The notes under the pieces: generated by a model | The model's input: the letters and a program-made list of their open reading frames with translations, nothing else | Databases searched by the model: none | Told to the model about the DNA's origin: nothing | Assembly (NCBI GenBank): GCA_019203745.1 | Contig: CP078104.1 | Span: 2,144,501-2,208,500, forward strand | DNA length: 64,000 nt | Source of the DNA: Chryseobacterium sp. E1 | GTDB taxonomy: Bacteria > Bacteroidota > Bacteroidia > Flavobacteriales > Weeksellaceae | Direction of reading: 5' to 3' | Position numbers and translations under genes: made by a program | Part shown: one piece after another, positions 39,687 to 50,946 of the stretch | Position numbering within the stretch: the stretch's first letter is position 1 | Layout of the letters: every line of letters starts with the position of its first letter

Positions 39687-40625
39687 TTAAATAACAAACT
39701 TACTACTGATTGATTTGTGCTCATGAACCATGGTCATAACGTCTGCAAATAACGGGGCGCAAGATAGCACTTTTATTTTAGATGACAAATTATTTTTAAC
39801 AGGAATTGAGTCAGTTACAATAACTTCCAGAATTTTTGAATTCTCAATGTTCTCGTAAGCCTTTCCTGAAAGCACTCCGTGAGTTGCCATTGCTCTTACT
39901 GTTTTTGCTCCTTTTTCAATAAGGATATCTGCAGCTTTACAAAGCGTTCCTGCAGTATCGATCATATCATCAATAAGAATTACATTCTTACCTGTAACAT
40001 CCCCGATAAGGAACATTTCTTCTACAACATTTGCTTTTTTTCTTTCCTTATAGGCAATTACTACTTCTGCACCAAGGTGACCCGCATAGTTTTTCGCTCT
40101 TTTTGCACCTCCCATATCCGGAGAAGCAATTGTAAGGTTGTCAAGATTTAAAGATTTGATATAATCAACGAAGATCGTAGAAGCATATAAATGATCAACC
40201 GGAATTTCGAAGAATCCCTGAATCTGATCTGCGTGAAGATCCATTGTCATCACTCTTGTTGCACCTGCTGCTGTAAGAAGGTTGGCAACTAACTTAGCAC
40301 CGATCGGCGCTCTTGGTTTGTCTTTTCTGTCCTGTCTGGCAAGTCCGAAGTAAGGGATTACAACGGTAATGCTCTTTGCAGAAGCTCTTTTCGCTGCATC
40401 AATCATTAGAAGAAGTTCCAATAGATTGTCTGCAGGAGGGAACGTAGATCCAATCAGGAAAACTCTTCCTCCTCTCACAGATTCGTCCAAAACAGGCTCA
40501 AATTCTCCGTCGCTGAACTCCTGAAAGTTGATTTTTCCTAATTCTTTCCCATAACTCTGGGCAATTTTCTCTGCCAAGTCCCTGCTGGTTCTTGTACAAA
40601 ATAGATAACTTAACTGATCGGCCAT
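39687..40625 (-). CDS. prs: Ribose-phosphate pyrophosphokinase
   Basis: This intact 312-residue enzyme makes PRPP from ribose-5-phosphate and ATP for nucleotide, histidine and tryptophan synthesis. The ATP site includes RQDRKDKPRAPIGAKLVANL, DLHADQIQGFF follows, and the PRPP loop reads VILIDDMIDTAGTL. All family regions are present and uninterrupted. It has its own -7 element and is followed by rplY. Confidence 0.97.
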   Translation of the reverse strand: MADQLSYLFCTRTSRDLAEKIAQSYGKELGKINFQEFSDGEFEPVLDESVRGGRVFLIGSTFPPADNLLELLLMIDAAKRASAKSITVVIPYFGLARQDRKDKPRAPIGAKLVANLLTAAGATRVMTMDLHADQIQGFFEIPVDHLYASTIFVDYIKSLNLDNLTIASPDMGGAKRAKNYAGHLGAEVVIAYKERKKANVVEEMFLIGDVTGKNVILIDDMIDTAGTLCKAADILIEKGAKTVRAMATHGVLSGKAYENIENSKILEVIVTDSIPVKNNLSSKIKVLSCAPLFADVMTMVHEHKSISSKFVI

Positions 40626-40647
40626 TTTTACTTTTTAAAAGATTTTG

Positions 40648-40655
40648 CAAATTTA
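40648..40655 (-). promoter_or_regulatory. -7 promoter element of prs-rplY
   Basis: This reads TAAATTTG on the minus strand, 22 bases before the prs ATG. Confidence 0.55.
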
Positions 40656-40688
40656 AAAAAACCACAAGATTTACTCCTGTGGCTTCTA
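40655..40688 (-). terminator. Terminator after the SGNH hydrolase gene
   Basis: On the minus strand, GCCACAGGAG and CTTGTGG pair imperfectly (CCACA/TGTGG core) and are followed by a long T run. Confidence 0.65.
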
Positions 40689-40708
40689 AGTTTTTATTTT
40701 ATCAATTA

Positions 40709-42273
40709 TTATGGAAGTTTAACTCCTGAATATTTATTCGGGTCTACCTGTGGTAAAGAGGAATTATACCCGGCATTGATCGCCTTAATAAATTCATTGG
40801 CAATAACACCATATCCTCTACCTGTTAAGTGAACACCATCTAAAGAGAATGCCCCTCCTGATACAAATTTAGCGGTATATTTTACTCCATCCCAAACGAT
40901 TCCTGAATTGCTGGAAAGTTCTTTTAATTTAGCATTTGCATCTACAAAAGCATATCCTTTTGCAGTAGCCGCAGCTTTAATTGTAACATTATAAGCATCA
41001 ATTGCACTATTGATTTCTGTAATTTCAGACGGAACCAAAACATATTTATCTGCAAACGGATAAGCTACTCCTCTAGCTCCAAGAGATGCCGGAATTCCCG
41101 GAGGAAGTGTCTCAAGTGTACCAATAGCAGCTTTTGTTGTCAAAGGAATAAGATCTCCTGCTTTTGCCTGTCTTGCCTGTCCGTAAGTAGCACCAAGGTA
41201 AACAGAAAGAGCCACTAAAGTCGGATTTCCGGAACCTGCCGCTGCCGCTGTGATTTGTGCCCCTAAATTGGTAATACTTTCATCTTTAATCAGCAATGGG
41301 TTGGCTGCAGTTTTAGAAAGCGGTTTAATTCTGTCACCAGCTCCAAGAGCCGTTAAGATCTGGCTTAAAGGTCCATATACGTTCTTATTCAGATCATCAA
41401 TTGTAGCTTCACCTACAGCAACATTTCCTTTTCCTAAAACAGCTGCTGTCAAAGGATTTGTAGGAATCGTAGTTAAAGCAGGAACAGAAGTTACACTTGG
41501 AATATTGGCAATTACTCCTTTAGCATTAGTACTTGCAATCTGATCAATCAGCATATTATAATATTGGGCAAACTGTGCCGGAGGCGTCAATGTTTCTACT
41601 GAACTGTCTGCACCAGCCAAAGCATATAATAAAGCATCATTATTCCCGATCCATAATGAGAAGAACGTAGGGTTCTGTTTTTTAAAGTCTGCAATTACAG
41701 AAGTATTGGGCTCAGATGCAAATCTTACAAAATAAGGATTCGCTGTTTTCGGACCAACTCCTGAACATTTCCATAACCAGGCGCCAATAAATGAGCCACT
41801 TTAGCTCCCGGAACACCAAGGTTATTAAAAGGACCGGAAAGCACTGTGTTTACAACCGTTGTTGCTACGTTACCATTGGCATTATCCAGTTCAGGACTTC
41901 CATCAACAAAGCCTTTAATATAAAGTTTTGTATTGGCAATCTGTAAAGTAGATGTTGGCGAAGTTGCCAGAATAAGACCTCCGTTATTATCCGCCATTAA
42001 AGGCTGTTTGAATTCTCCTCCACCCACTAATTTCATCTGTTGGGCGATCATTGACGGATAAGATTCATTCTGTCCGTCAATATAAAGAGCTCCGTCTCTA
42101 TATCCGGAAGTAAGGGAATTTCCCAGGGCAACATATCTTGTAAAATCGGCGCTTCCTTTTGATACCTGAATGTCTTTCACATCAGTATCAAAATCGGTTT
42201 TACAGCTGGTTACTGTAAAAAGAAGTGCAGAAACTGCAATAGTCGATATTATAATTTTTTCATAGTCTTTCAA
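40709..42273 (-). CDS. SGNH/GDSL-type hydrolase lipoprotein (frameshifted)
   Basis: This secreted esterase or lipase has about 521 residues. The lipobox TVTSC follows a signal peptide. Block I reads YVALGNSLTSGY, so the usual GDSL is GNSL with the nucleophile serine kept. Block III is present as FFSLWIGNNDALLY, and the catalytic Asp-His pair is in LDGVHLTGRGYGV near the C-terminus. One frame change near 41745-41765 joins the two halves. It begins 4 bases inside the end of the FadL-like gene, so the two are translationally coupled. The substrate is probably a lipid ester, by context. Confidence 0.85.
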
Positions 42274-43509
42274 TAAAAAGGGTTATAAGATAAACCTAGA
42301 CCAAAGTAGAATGCAGTAGCTTTCGACTGTCCGTAAAGTCCGATATTGGCATTATTTACATCTCTGGCTTTAGGCATTGCATATCCTCCTGCCAAATCAA
42401 CTCCGAACTGTTTTAGCTTGAACCCAAGTCCACCGGTAACTACAAATGTGTCATATGATGGTGTTTCAGGAATAAAATGATCGTCAGAATAAGGAGATTC
42501 ATCATAATACGCTCCCAAACGTCCATAGATTATATTAGAGAATGCATATTGGGTTCCCAATCTGAATGTTTTGGTATTTCTGAAGTTTTTAGGATTCACG
42601 AGTATTGTCGGATCCGTCTGGTTTCCAATAGGAGCATTATCAAAGTCTAATGTAAGTTTGCTGTATCGCTCCCATCCATGGTAGTTGAAGTCAGCTGAAA
42701 CCAACCATTTCGGAGTTATTTTATACGTTAAACCGATAGTATATTCTTCTACCAATGGCAATGTTGCAGAGAATCCGTCCTGTCCCGCAGCATTCAGTTT
42801 CAGCAGAGAGTAAGGAGTCTGTGTAGGAAATTTGAAGGTAGCTGTTCCGTTTTTAGCTTTCATATCGATTGCTGAACGGTAGGCAATACTTACATCCAGT
42901 TTAGGATCAGGTCTGAAATAGAAACCGAATCCATACCCATGTCCGCTTGCTTTCTCATCATTGATATTCACTTGTCCGTTGAATTGTGTTACAGCTTTAT
43001 CCCAGTCTACTTTTCCTTTTGCGTAGATATAGCTCGCACCGAAAGACACCCAATCTGCCAGTTTCACAGAAACCATCGGCTGGAAGTAGAAACTTTTCAG
43101 CTCCATCTTCTGTACCAGCTCTTTGCCTTCCCAGTTTTCTGGCCATTTGATTGTACTTCCGAATGGTGTAGAGAAACTGAAAACCTACCGAAAGTTTTTC
43201 TATTGGTTTATAAGTAATCGCTGCATAGATCGGTGTCCCTATAGGATTATCCGTTTCCGTACTTTGTAAAGTATTCAAATTTTGAAAAGTAACTTTATTA
43301 CTTGCACCAAATCCTCCTGCCACTACACTCAGTTTAGAGGGGATAAATGACATACCCGCCGGGTTGAAGAATGTCACACTCGCATCTTCGGCATGGGCAC
43401 TCGTATGTGCCATCGCCAACTGTTTTACCCCTTGCAGAGAAACTCTGAAGCCTCCTGCGTAAGATAGAACGCCCGCCAATAAAGCAGTTGATACCAATAT
43501 TTTTTTCAT
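42270..43509 (-). CDS. OmpP1/FadL-family outer-membrane transporter (frameshifted)
   Basis: This 14-strand outer-membrane barrel of about 412 residues passes long-chain fatty acids or other hydrophobic molecules. The signal peptide (ILVSTALLAGVLSYAGG) is followed by the FadL N-terminal plug with HTSAHAEDASVTFFNPAGM. Strand segments include FGASYIYAKGKVDW and YGFGFYFRPDPKLDVSIAYRS. It ends in GLGLSYNPFY with the terminal aromatic residue expected of barrels. One frame change near 43180 lies in the SVGFSFSTPFGS region. It is followed by, and overlaps, the SGNH hydrolase gene. Confidence 0.9.
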
Positions 43510-44003
43510 AGACTATTATTATATAATCCAAATATAAAATTATTTTGAATACGTCTGTTAATATTTCCCAATATTTTAAACAATATACCAAAAGAAAACT
43601 ATGTTTAAAATAGTATTTTAAACACAATAAAGGATAAATCATTCATTTTTACATCATTAAAACCCATACAAAATAATAAGGCTTAAACTGTTTAATTTTA
43701 AACAATCGTTTAACATTTATAGAAATAAGACCTGAAAAGGAAAAAAAAATAATAAGAAACAGCTTAAATCCGTCAAAGTGTTAAAATACAGTAAATAATT
43801 TCATAAAAAAATAAAAATCTGGCACCCTATAAAAAAGAATTGATCTTCAAAAAACAGGAATGAACCTACTGCATTGAGCCGTTAATCATCCTTCTGTATT
43901 AAAATATGGAAATGTTTTACTACGAATTCAGGTTATTTAAGTATTTTAGAATTGCATAAAGATAAAAATACATAAATTTGCAAGATTATAAATAATAGAA
44001 AAT
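43510..44003. other. Divergent intergenic region between fadL-like gene and ricT
   Basis: These 494 AT-rich bases show no supported ORF. The ricT -7 element is at 43973-43980. No RNA gene or strong hairpin was recognised. Confidence 0.5.
43973..43980 (+). promoter_or_regulatory. -7 promoter element of ricT-gldH-pbp1
   Basis: TAAATTTG lies 23 bases before the ATG at 44004. Confidence 0.55.
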
Positions 44004-45387
44004 ATGAGTTGTGGATGTAAAACATCCGGCGATTCTGCACATTCTTGTGGTCCTAAAAAAACCGCAAATGGCTGTGAAAATGTAAATACCTGCGGGAATA
44101 GTTATAAATTAAGTGTTTTTGACTGGCTTTCTAACATCAACAATCCGGCACCAAACAGGTGTGATTTTGTAGAAGTTAGATTTAAAAATGACAGAAAATC
44201 GTTTTATAAGAATGTAAATAATATTCCTTTACATATAGGCAGTGTAGTTACAGTAGAATCTAGTCCGGGACACGATGTAGGCGTCGTAAGCCTTACAGGA
44301 GAATTAGTGAAGATTCAGATGAAAAAGAAAAAGTTTTCTGAAGAATCGGCACTCAAAATATACAGACAGGCCAACCAAAAAGACCTTGAGGTATGGCAGG
44401 AAGTAAGTAAGAAAAAAAGAAGACGGTGTAAAGCTTGAAGCGAGAAAAATCGCCGGAAGATTAGGTCTTGAGATGAAAGTCACTGATGTAGAATATCAGG
44501 GTGATTCTTCGAAGATCACATTTTATTATACTGCTGATACCCGGGTGGATTTCAGGCAGTTGATCAAAGATTACGCCGGAGCTTTCCGTACCAAAATCGA
44601 TATGAAACAGATCGGTTTCAGACAGGAAGCGGCCAAAGTAGGTGGAATCGGATCTTGCGGACGTGAACTTTGCTGTTCCACATGGCTTACAGACTTCAGA
44701 TCCGTCAATACCAACGTAGCAAGATACCAGCAACTGAGTATCAACCCTCAAAAGCTGGCAGGACAGTGTGGTAAACTTAAATGCTGCCTTAACTATGAGC
44801 TAGACAGCTATTTGGATGCATTAAGCAATTTCCCATCTTCTTCAACCACTCTGGAAACAGAAAAGGGAAAGCATTCTGTATCAAAATTGATGTTTTCAAA
44901 AAGAAAATGTGGTTTGCCTACGTGGAAAATTCCATTGCATGGTATGATTTCGATATTGACCTTGTTAAAAACTGATTTCAAAAAACAAAAGAGGCGAAAA
45001 AACACTTCCTTTAGAGGATCTGAAACAGCCGGAAGCTCCTCTTCAGAGCATTGATCTGATCCAGGAAAATAATGTGGACCGTTTCGAAAAGAAAACAGAA
45101 ACAACAGAAACAGAAACAACAATCAGAATAAAGGCAACAATAATCAGCAGGGACAAGGGCAGAAAAGAAACAGACCAGAAAGACAGGAAAGACCTGAACG
45201 ATCTGAAAAACCGGAAAACCAGAGCACCAATCCGCATTCCGGAAATCAGCCCAGACAACAGAAGCCACAGCAGCAAAAGCCTCCGGTGGAAAAAGTAAAA
45301 GCTGAAACCAGTTCTGATACAGAACAAAAACCACAAAATAACCCAAACAAGAAGAAGTTTAAAAGAAATTTCCTCCCAAAAAGATAA
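44004..45387 (+). CDS. ricT: PSP1-domain Fe-S protein RicT (frameshifted)
   Basis: This protein of about 460 residues belongs to the RicT/PSP1 family, which in Bacillus works with RicA/RicF in RNA processing. The N-terminus is cysteine-rich (MSCGCKTSGDSAHSCG). The PSP1 core includes RVDFRQLIKDYAGAFRTKI, the cysteine cluster GIGSCGRELCCSTWL, and LAGQCGKLKCCLNYE. The C-terminal 90 residues are a low-complexity Asn/Gln/Arg/Lys tail common in Bacteroidota. Breaks lie near 44418, 44868, 44975 and 45083. The stop at 45387 lies 2 bases before gldH. Confidence 0.88.
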
Positions 45388-45389
45388 AA

Positions 45390-45888
45390 ATGCGTAAAAT
45401 TTTAGGATTATTTTCCCTTATCCTTTTCTTTAGCTGTAACTCTTCCTCAAACGAAGAGATCATCATGAATTCCGTTGATAACAAATGGAATAAGAAAAGT
45501 GAACAAAAATTTAATCTTGAGATTTCAGATCCGCAGAATCCTAAAAATATTATATTTGTCGTAAGAAACAACAACAATTATCCTTATAGCAATATAAGGT
45601 TTATTGTCAATTTCACCAATCTCCAGAACAAGAAAAAAAGAGACTGACACGCTCAATTATGTATTGGCAAAACCAAACGGAGAATGGCTTGGTACAGGTT
45701 TTGGTGACACGAAGGAAACATTGTTTCAGTATAAATTAAATTACACATTCCCGGCAAAAGGAAAATATGAAATCGGGCTGATACAGGCCATGAGAAATGA
45801 TGATCTTCCGGGAATTGAGGATGTTGGAGTAAAAATAGAAAGCGTAACCATAAATAATGGAAGAGAACAAGAAAAACACGGGAAATAA
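45390..45888 (+). CDS. gldH: Gliding motility lipoprotein GldH (frameshifted)
   Basis: This lipoprotein of about 165 residues belongs to the GldH family of gliding Bacteroidota. The lipobox is ILFFSC. Family segments are NKWNKKSEQKFNLEI, NNNNYPYSNIRFIV, and NGEWLGTGFGD, with YTFPAKGKYEIGLIQAMR near the end. One frame change near 45635 lies in an AAG/A-rich stretch. It overlaps the start of the class A PBP gene by 32 bases. GldH's biochemical role is unknown, and its presence does not prove that the host glides. Confidence 0.88.
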
Positions 45889-48229
45889 GGAAAAACATTT
45901 CCACTGCCTCCCAAAAAGAAAAACACCTCCTGGAAAAAATGGGTTTCATTTATTTGGATTGGACTTATTGCGGTAGTTCTGGGAATTTCAGGACTTTTCT
46001 TTTCGGTTTCTCAAGGGTTCCTTGGGGAAATGCCGGATGTAAAAGAACTTGAAAACCCGAATATCTTCGTTGCTTCTGAGATCATTTCATCAGATGGAGT
46101 TGTTTTAGGTAAGTTTGAGAAAGAAAAAACACAACCTATTGTTTATAAGGATCTTCCTCCTTATCTCATCTATGCCCTTCAGGCTAAAGAAGATGAACGT
46201 TTTAAAGAACATTCAGGAATTGACCTGTACTCTATCGCCAGAGCCGTAGCTTATGGTGGTGGCCGTGGTGGTGGTTCTACCATTACCCAGCAGCTGGCAA
46301 AGCTTCTTTTACAGGAACAGCTTCTCAGAATAAAATTGAAAGAGCCTTCCAGAAACTAAAAGAATGGGTAGTGGCGGTAAGTCTTGAAAAAGATATACCA
46401 AAGAAGAAATCATCACTCTTTATTTCAATAAATTCGATTTCCTTTTCAATGCCAATGGCGTGGAAATGGCTTCCAGGGTTTATTTTAACAAAAAAACTTC
46501 AGAGTTGACACTTCCTGAAGCAGCTACATTTGTAGCCATGCTTGAGAATCCGAGAAAAAATAACCCATACAGATATCCTGAGAAAGCAAAGGAAAGAAGA
46601 AATGTGGTACTGGATCAGATGCAGAAAACAGGATACATCAATGAGGAAACCTATCAAAAAGCGATCAATACTCCTATTGAAGTAGATTTCCATCCTATCA
46701 AAAGCATTACTGACGGATACTCTGCTTATTATAAATTCTATCTGAGAAAAGAGATCGATAAGTATCTTGAAGCTAACGAAAAAGAAACCGGTAAAAAACT
46801 GAATCTTTATAAGGACGGTTTAAAAATATATGTGACCCTTGATTCTAAAATGCAGAAGTATGCCGAAGAGTCAATTAAGGAACATTTAACGGATCTTCAG
46901 AAAAGATTTGATGCAGAACAGAGAGGAAGAAAAAACAGACCTTTCTACTATTTGAATGATAAGCAGATCAAGGACGTGATGGTTCAGGCCATGAAAAGAA
47001 CCGGCCGCTATAAGCTGTTGAAAGCAGATGGAATGCCTGAAGATTCTATCATGATGGAATTCAAAAAGCCTATCAAAACTTCAAGATTTACATGGAGTGG
47101 TGAAGAAGAGGTTGAAATGTCTCCGTGGGATTCAATCAGATATCACAAACAAATTGCACAGGCAGGGCTTATGTCTATGGTTCCGGGAACCGGGGAAATT
47201 AAAGCCTGGGTAGGTGGTATTGACTGGCAGCACTTCCAGTATGACCACATCAAACAGGGTAAGAGACAGGTAGGATCTACCTTCAAACCGTTCGTATATG
47301 CAACTGCAATTATGAAGCTGGGGATGACGCCTTGTTCAACAGTTTCCAACGGAACTTACGATCACAAAGGATGGCATGTCCCTGGTAGAGGCGGAATGCT
47401 TACATTGAAAGACGCATTAGCACACTCTCAGAACCCGGTTGCTGCAAGACTTATTGAAATGACCGGAGTAGATGCGGTAATTCAGACAGCAAGAGATCTG
47501 GGTGTAACGGAAGATATTCCAAGAAACAATACCATAGCACTAGGTTCATCAGATATTACAATTTATGAAATGCTAGGTGCCTACAGTACTTTTGCCAACT
47601 ACGGAAATCACAACAAACCGGAAATGATCTGGAGAATTGAAGATGCCAACGGTAGAGTAATCAAGGAAATCAACGTAGAGCCTAAAGAAGTAATGAATCC
47701 TATGTATGCCTACACCATGATAGAGCTTATGAAAGGTGTTGCGCAGTATGGTACGGCTTCAGGAGAATTAGGAAGAAGAGGAATATCAAAAGCCGTAGAA
47801 ATTGCAGCCAAAACAGGTACTACTCAGAATAACTCTGACGGTTGGTTTATGGGAATTACTCCAAAACTGGCTACCGGAGCATGGGTTGGATGGGAAGACA
47901 GAGCTACCCACTTCTTTGGAACCGGGGAAGGTCAGGGAGCTAAAATGGCATTACCAATCTGGGCCATCTTCATGAAGAAAGTCTGGGCAGACAAAAGTTT
48001 AGGCATTACACCTGATGACAAATTTGTTAAACCTTCGGACTGGAAAGACGGATGTTCAAACCTTAAAGGCCTTGGCGGAGGATACGGAGATGACGGAAGC
48101 CTTCAGACCATTGACGAGATCAAAAATCCAAGACCTGTAGATCCAACTCCTAAAAAACCTACAGAAAAGAAAGAGGACAATATTAATGAAAACCTTCATT
48201 CTAATGATGAGGTAGATTTTAATAAATAA
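45857..48229 (+). CDS. Class A penicillin-binding protein, PBP1a-like (frameshifted)
   Basis: This bifunctional glycosyltransferase/transpeptidase of about 790 residues has one N-terminal transmembrane helix (WVSFIWIGLIAVVLGI). The GT51 domain has AKEDERFKEHSGID and GGSTITQQLAKLL. The transpeptidase motifs are SxxK in RQVGSTFKPF, SxN in LAHSQNPVA, and KTG in AAKTGTTQNN. A Lys/Glu/Pro-rich tail follows. ATG 45857 overlaps gldH. Breaks lie near 45903, 46325 and 46392. It is the last gene of ricT-gldH-pbp. Confidence 0.92.
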
Positions 48230-48250
48230 ATTCTCTTTTAGAAATACACA

Positions 48251-48281
48251 AGACCTTTCAATAATTTGGAAGGTCTTTTCT
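48251..48281 (+). terminator. Terminator after the class A PBP gene
   Basis: AGACCTT and AAGGTCT form a stem followed by a T-rich run. Confidence 0.8.
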
Positions 48282-48301
48282 TTAATTAATACCTTTGAGG
48301 T

Positions 48302-49841
48302 ATGAATATCGAACGCATCAGACAGCCTTTTCTAAAGAAATTTCCGGGTGACTTTTCTAATAATCCCATGCAGAGAAACACTCCGAAAGTTTTATTCTCC
48401 ACCATTAAGCCTGCAGGTTTCGACAAACCTGAACTCATTGCTTTCAATGCAGAACTTTCAGAAGAAATAGGTCTTGGAGCATTTAAAGATAAAGATCTGG
48501 ATTTTCTGGTTGGAAACAATCTTCCTGAAAATGTTCAGACCTACGCAACAGCCTATGCAGGGCATCAGTTTGGGAATTGGGCAGGCCAGCTGGGAGACGG
48601 AAGAGCGATCCTTGCAGGAGAGATTGTGAATGAAAATGGAAAAAGACAGAGATCCAATGGAAAGGCTCCGGCGCTACTCCATATTCCAGGCATGCTGATG
48701 GAAGAGCCGTATTAAGGTCATCCGTCCGTGAGTATCTGATGAGTGAAGCGATGTTCCATCTCGGAGTTCCTACAACAAGGGCCCTTAGTTTAGCATTTAC
48801 AGGAGAAGATGTAGTGCGTGATATCATGTACAACGGAAATCCTGAGCTTGAGAAAGGCGCAGTGATCATAAGAACAGCAGCCAGCTTTATTCGATTTGGG
48901 CATTTTGAACTGATGTCTGCACAACAGGAATATAAAACCCTGCAGGATCTTACAGATTTTACCATAGACCATTATTTCCCTGAAATCACATCTTCAGGGC
49001 AACAGAAATACAAAGATTTCTTTGAAAACATATGCACCCGGACTGCAGATCTTATGGTTGAATGGTTCAGAGTCGGATTTGTACATGGGGTTATGAATAC
49101 GGATAATATGTCTATCCTGGGGCTTACCATTGATTACGGCCCTTATTCTATGATGGATGAATACGATTTGAATTTCACCCCGAATACTACCGATCTTCCC
49201 GGAAGAAGATATGCTTTTGGAAAACAGGGGCAAATCTCCCAATGGAATCTGTGGCAGCTTGCCAATGCACTTCATCCGATCATTAAAGATGAAAAGTTTC
49301 TGGAAGATACATTGAACCGCTATGGCACCTATTTCTGGGAAGCTCATGATGCCATGCTGTGCAGGAAATTCGGGTTTGACGAACTGCGAAAAGATGATGA
49401 GGATTTTTTACTAACTGGCAGGGACTGATGCAGGAACTACAACTTGACCACACCCTGTTTTTCAATCAGTTGGAAAAATTAAGCCCTAATGCGGATCTTA
49501 AAGAATTATTCGGTGTCACGTCCTATACTTTGTTGAATGAAGAAAAACTGAACAAGCTGAAAAACTTTGTCGGAACTTATGAATCCCGCATCAGTTCAAA
49601 TACCATTTCAAAAGAAGAGTCTGTAGCGATGATGAAAAAGGCCAATCCAAAATTCATTCTCAGAAATTATTTGCTTTATGAATGTATTGAGGAAATCGGA
49701 AACGGAAAAACAGAAATACTGGATAAATTAACAATTGCTTTGAAAAATCCTTACGAAGAACTCTTTCCTGAGTTTTCCGGCAAAAGACCTTCCGGTTACG
49801 ATGATACTGCCGGATGTTCTACGTTATCCTGCAGCTCGTAA
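48302..49841 (+). CDS. selO: SelO family protein adenylyltransferase (frameshifted)
   Basis: This pseudokinase-fold enzyme of about 514 residues transfers AMP to protein Ser/Thr/Tyr residues. Family landmarks are YATAYAGHQFGNWAGQLGDG, REYLMSEAMFHLGVPTTRAL, VGFVHGVMNTDNMSILG, and DYGPYSMMDEYD. The C-terminus ends STLSCSS, with a cysteine where some family members have selenocysteine. Breaks lie near 48643, 48705 and 49412, the first two falling at the WKGSGATPYSRHADG nucleotide-binding segment. It stands alone. Confidence 0.93.
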
Positions 49842-49916
49842 AAAACAATTCACAGATTTTACTGATTCATTATCAACGTATTAAAAATTTTCACTATATT
49901 TAGAAAAATCTTTAAT

Positions 49917-50871
49917 ATGAAAAAAATTATACTTTCCGTAAGTTTACTAATGGGAATGGCAGCGCATTCTCAAACAGTTTTGCTCGATGAGGGCTTTGAA
50001 TCGTACACCAATTTTGCCATTAATAATATTGGCAGCTGGTCTACATTAGACCTGGACGGTCTGAGAACTTATACAGGAGGAGGCCCTGTAGTAGGCGGTA
50101 CAACCTCTGCAGGCTGGACAGCAAACTGGGCAAATGCCGGACAGCCAATGGCCTTTCAGATTTTCAATCTTTCCGCAAGTAATGCAACCAACAATGCAGC
50201 ACCTATTGCCACAGATGAAGAAGTCAGAAATTTTACCCCACACGGAGGACAAAAATGTGCAGTTTCATGGGCCGGAGTTCCTGCTAACGGAGTAACTGCC
50301 AATAATGACTGGCTAATAACCCCTTCATTAACTTTAGGAGCCAGCTCAAACACATTAACTTTTTGGGTAAAAGCATTGTCTCCTGATTTTGCAGAGAGCT
50401 ATAAAGTAGGAATTTATACAGGAACCGGAAACCCTACCACAGCCGCCAGTTTTACCATTATTTCTTCCCCTGCCACATCTACTGCTCCTTCGCAGCATGG
50501 CAAGAGGTCACCATTAACCTGGATGCCTACGCCGGACAAACTGTAAAAATAGGATTCCAGTATATGTCTGCAGATAAATATATGTTTATGCTGGATGATG
50601 TAAAGGTGACTACATCAGGAAGCCTTGCAACCCATGAAGTTTCAAAACGAAATCCGGTATATCTGTTTATCCTAATCCTACAAAAGGAGAAATCAATATC
50701 AAAACAGATAAAAAAATAAAAGCAACGTCTATTATTGATATGTCAGGAAAAACACTCAACACGGCAGATTCCGGAAAAGCAGATGTTTCATCTCTTCCGA
50801 AAGGAACTTATCTGATGAAGGTAGAATTTACTGACGGAACTTCTACGACTGAAAAAATAATCAAACAATAA
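49917..50871 (+). CDS. Type IX secreted protein with choice-of-anchor-J domain (frameshifted)
   Basis: This protein of about 318 residues has a signal peptide (ILSVSLLMGMAAHSQ). A jelly-roll domain of the cleaved-adhesin/choice-of-anchor-J kind follows: LLDEGFESYTNF, NNDWLITPSLTLGAS, then GFQYMSADKYMFMLDDV. A C-terminal type A sorting domain for the type IX secretion system (VYPNPTKGEINI, then LPKGTYLMKVEF and KIIKQ) ends the protein. Breaks lie near 50500 and 50655. It should be exported and anchored or released at the cell surface. Its binding partner is unknown. Confidence 0.88.
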
Positions 50872-50893
50872 CACCGTTGATAGAATCTTCTCA

Positions 50894-50920
50894 AAAACCA
50901 CCTGCTTTGGTGGTTTTTTG
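50894..50920 (+). terminator. Terminator after the T9SS cargo gene
   Basis: AAAACCACC and GGTGGTTTT form a stem with a short loop and a T run. Confidence 0.85.
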
Positions 50921-50923
50921 TTT

Positions 50924-50931
50924 TACTTTTG
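50924..50931 (+). promoter_or_regulatory. -7 promoter element of the large membrane protein gene
   Basis: TACTTTTG lies 15 bases before the GTG start at 50947, right after the preceding terminator. Confidence 0.5.
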
Positions 50932-50946
50932 CAAAAAATATGACCC

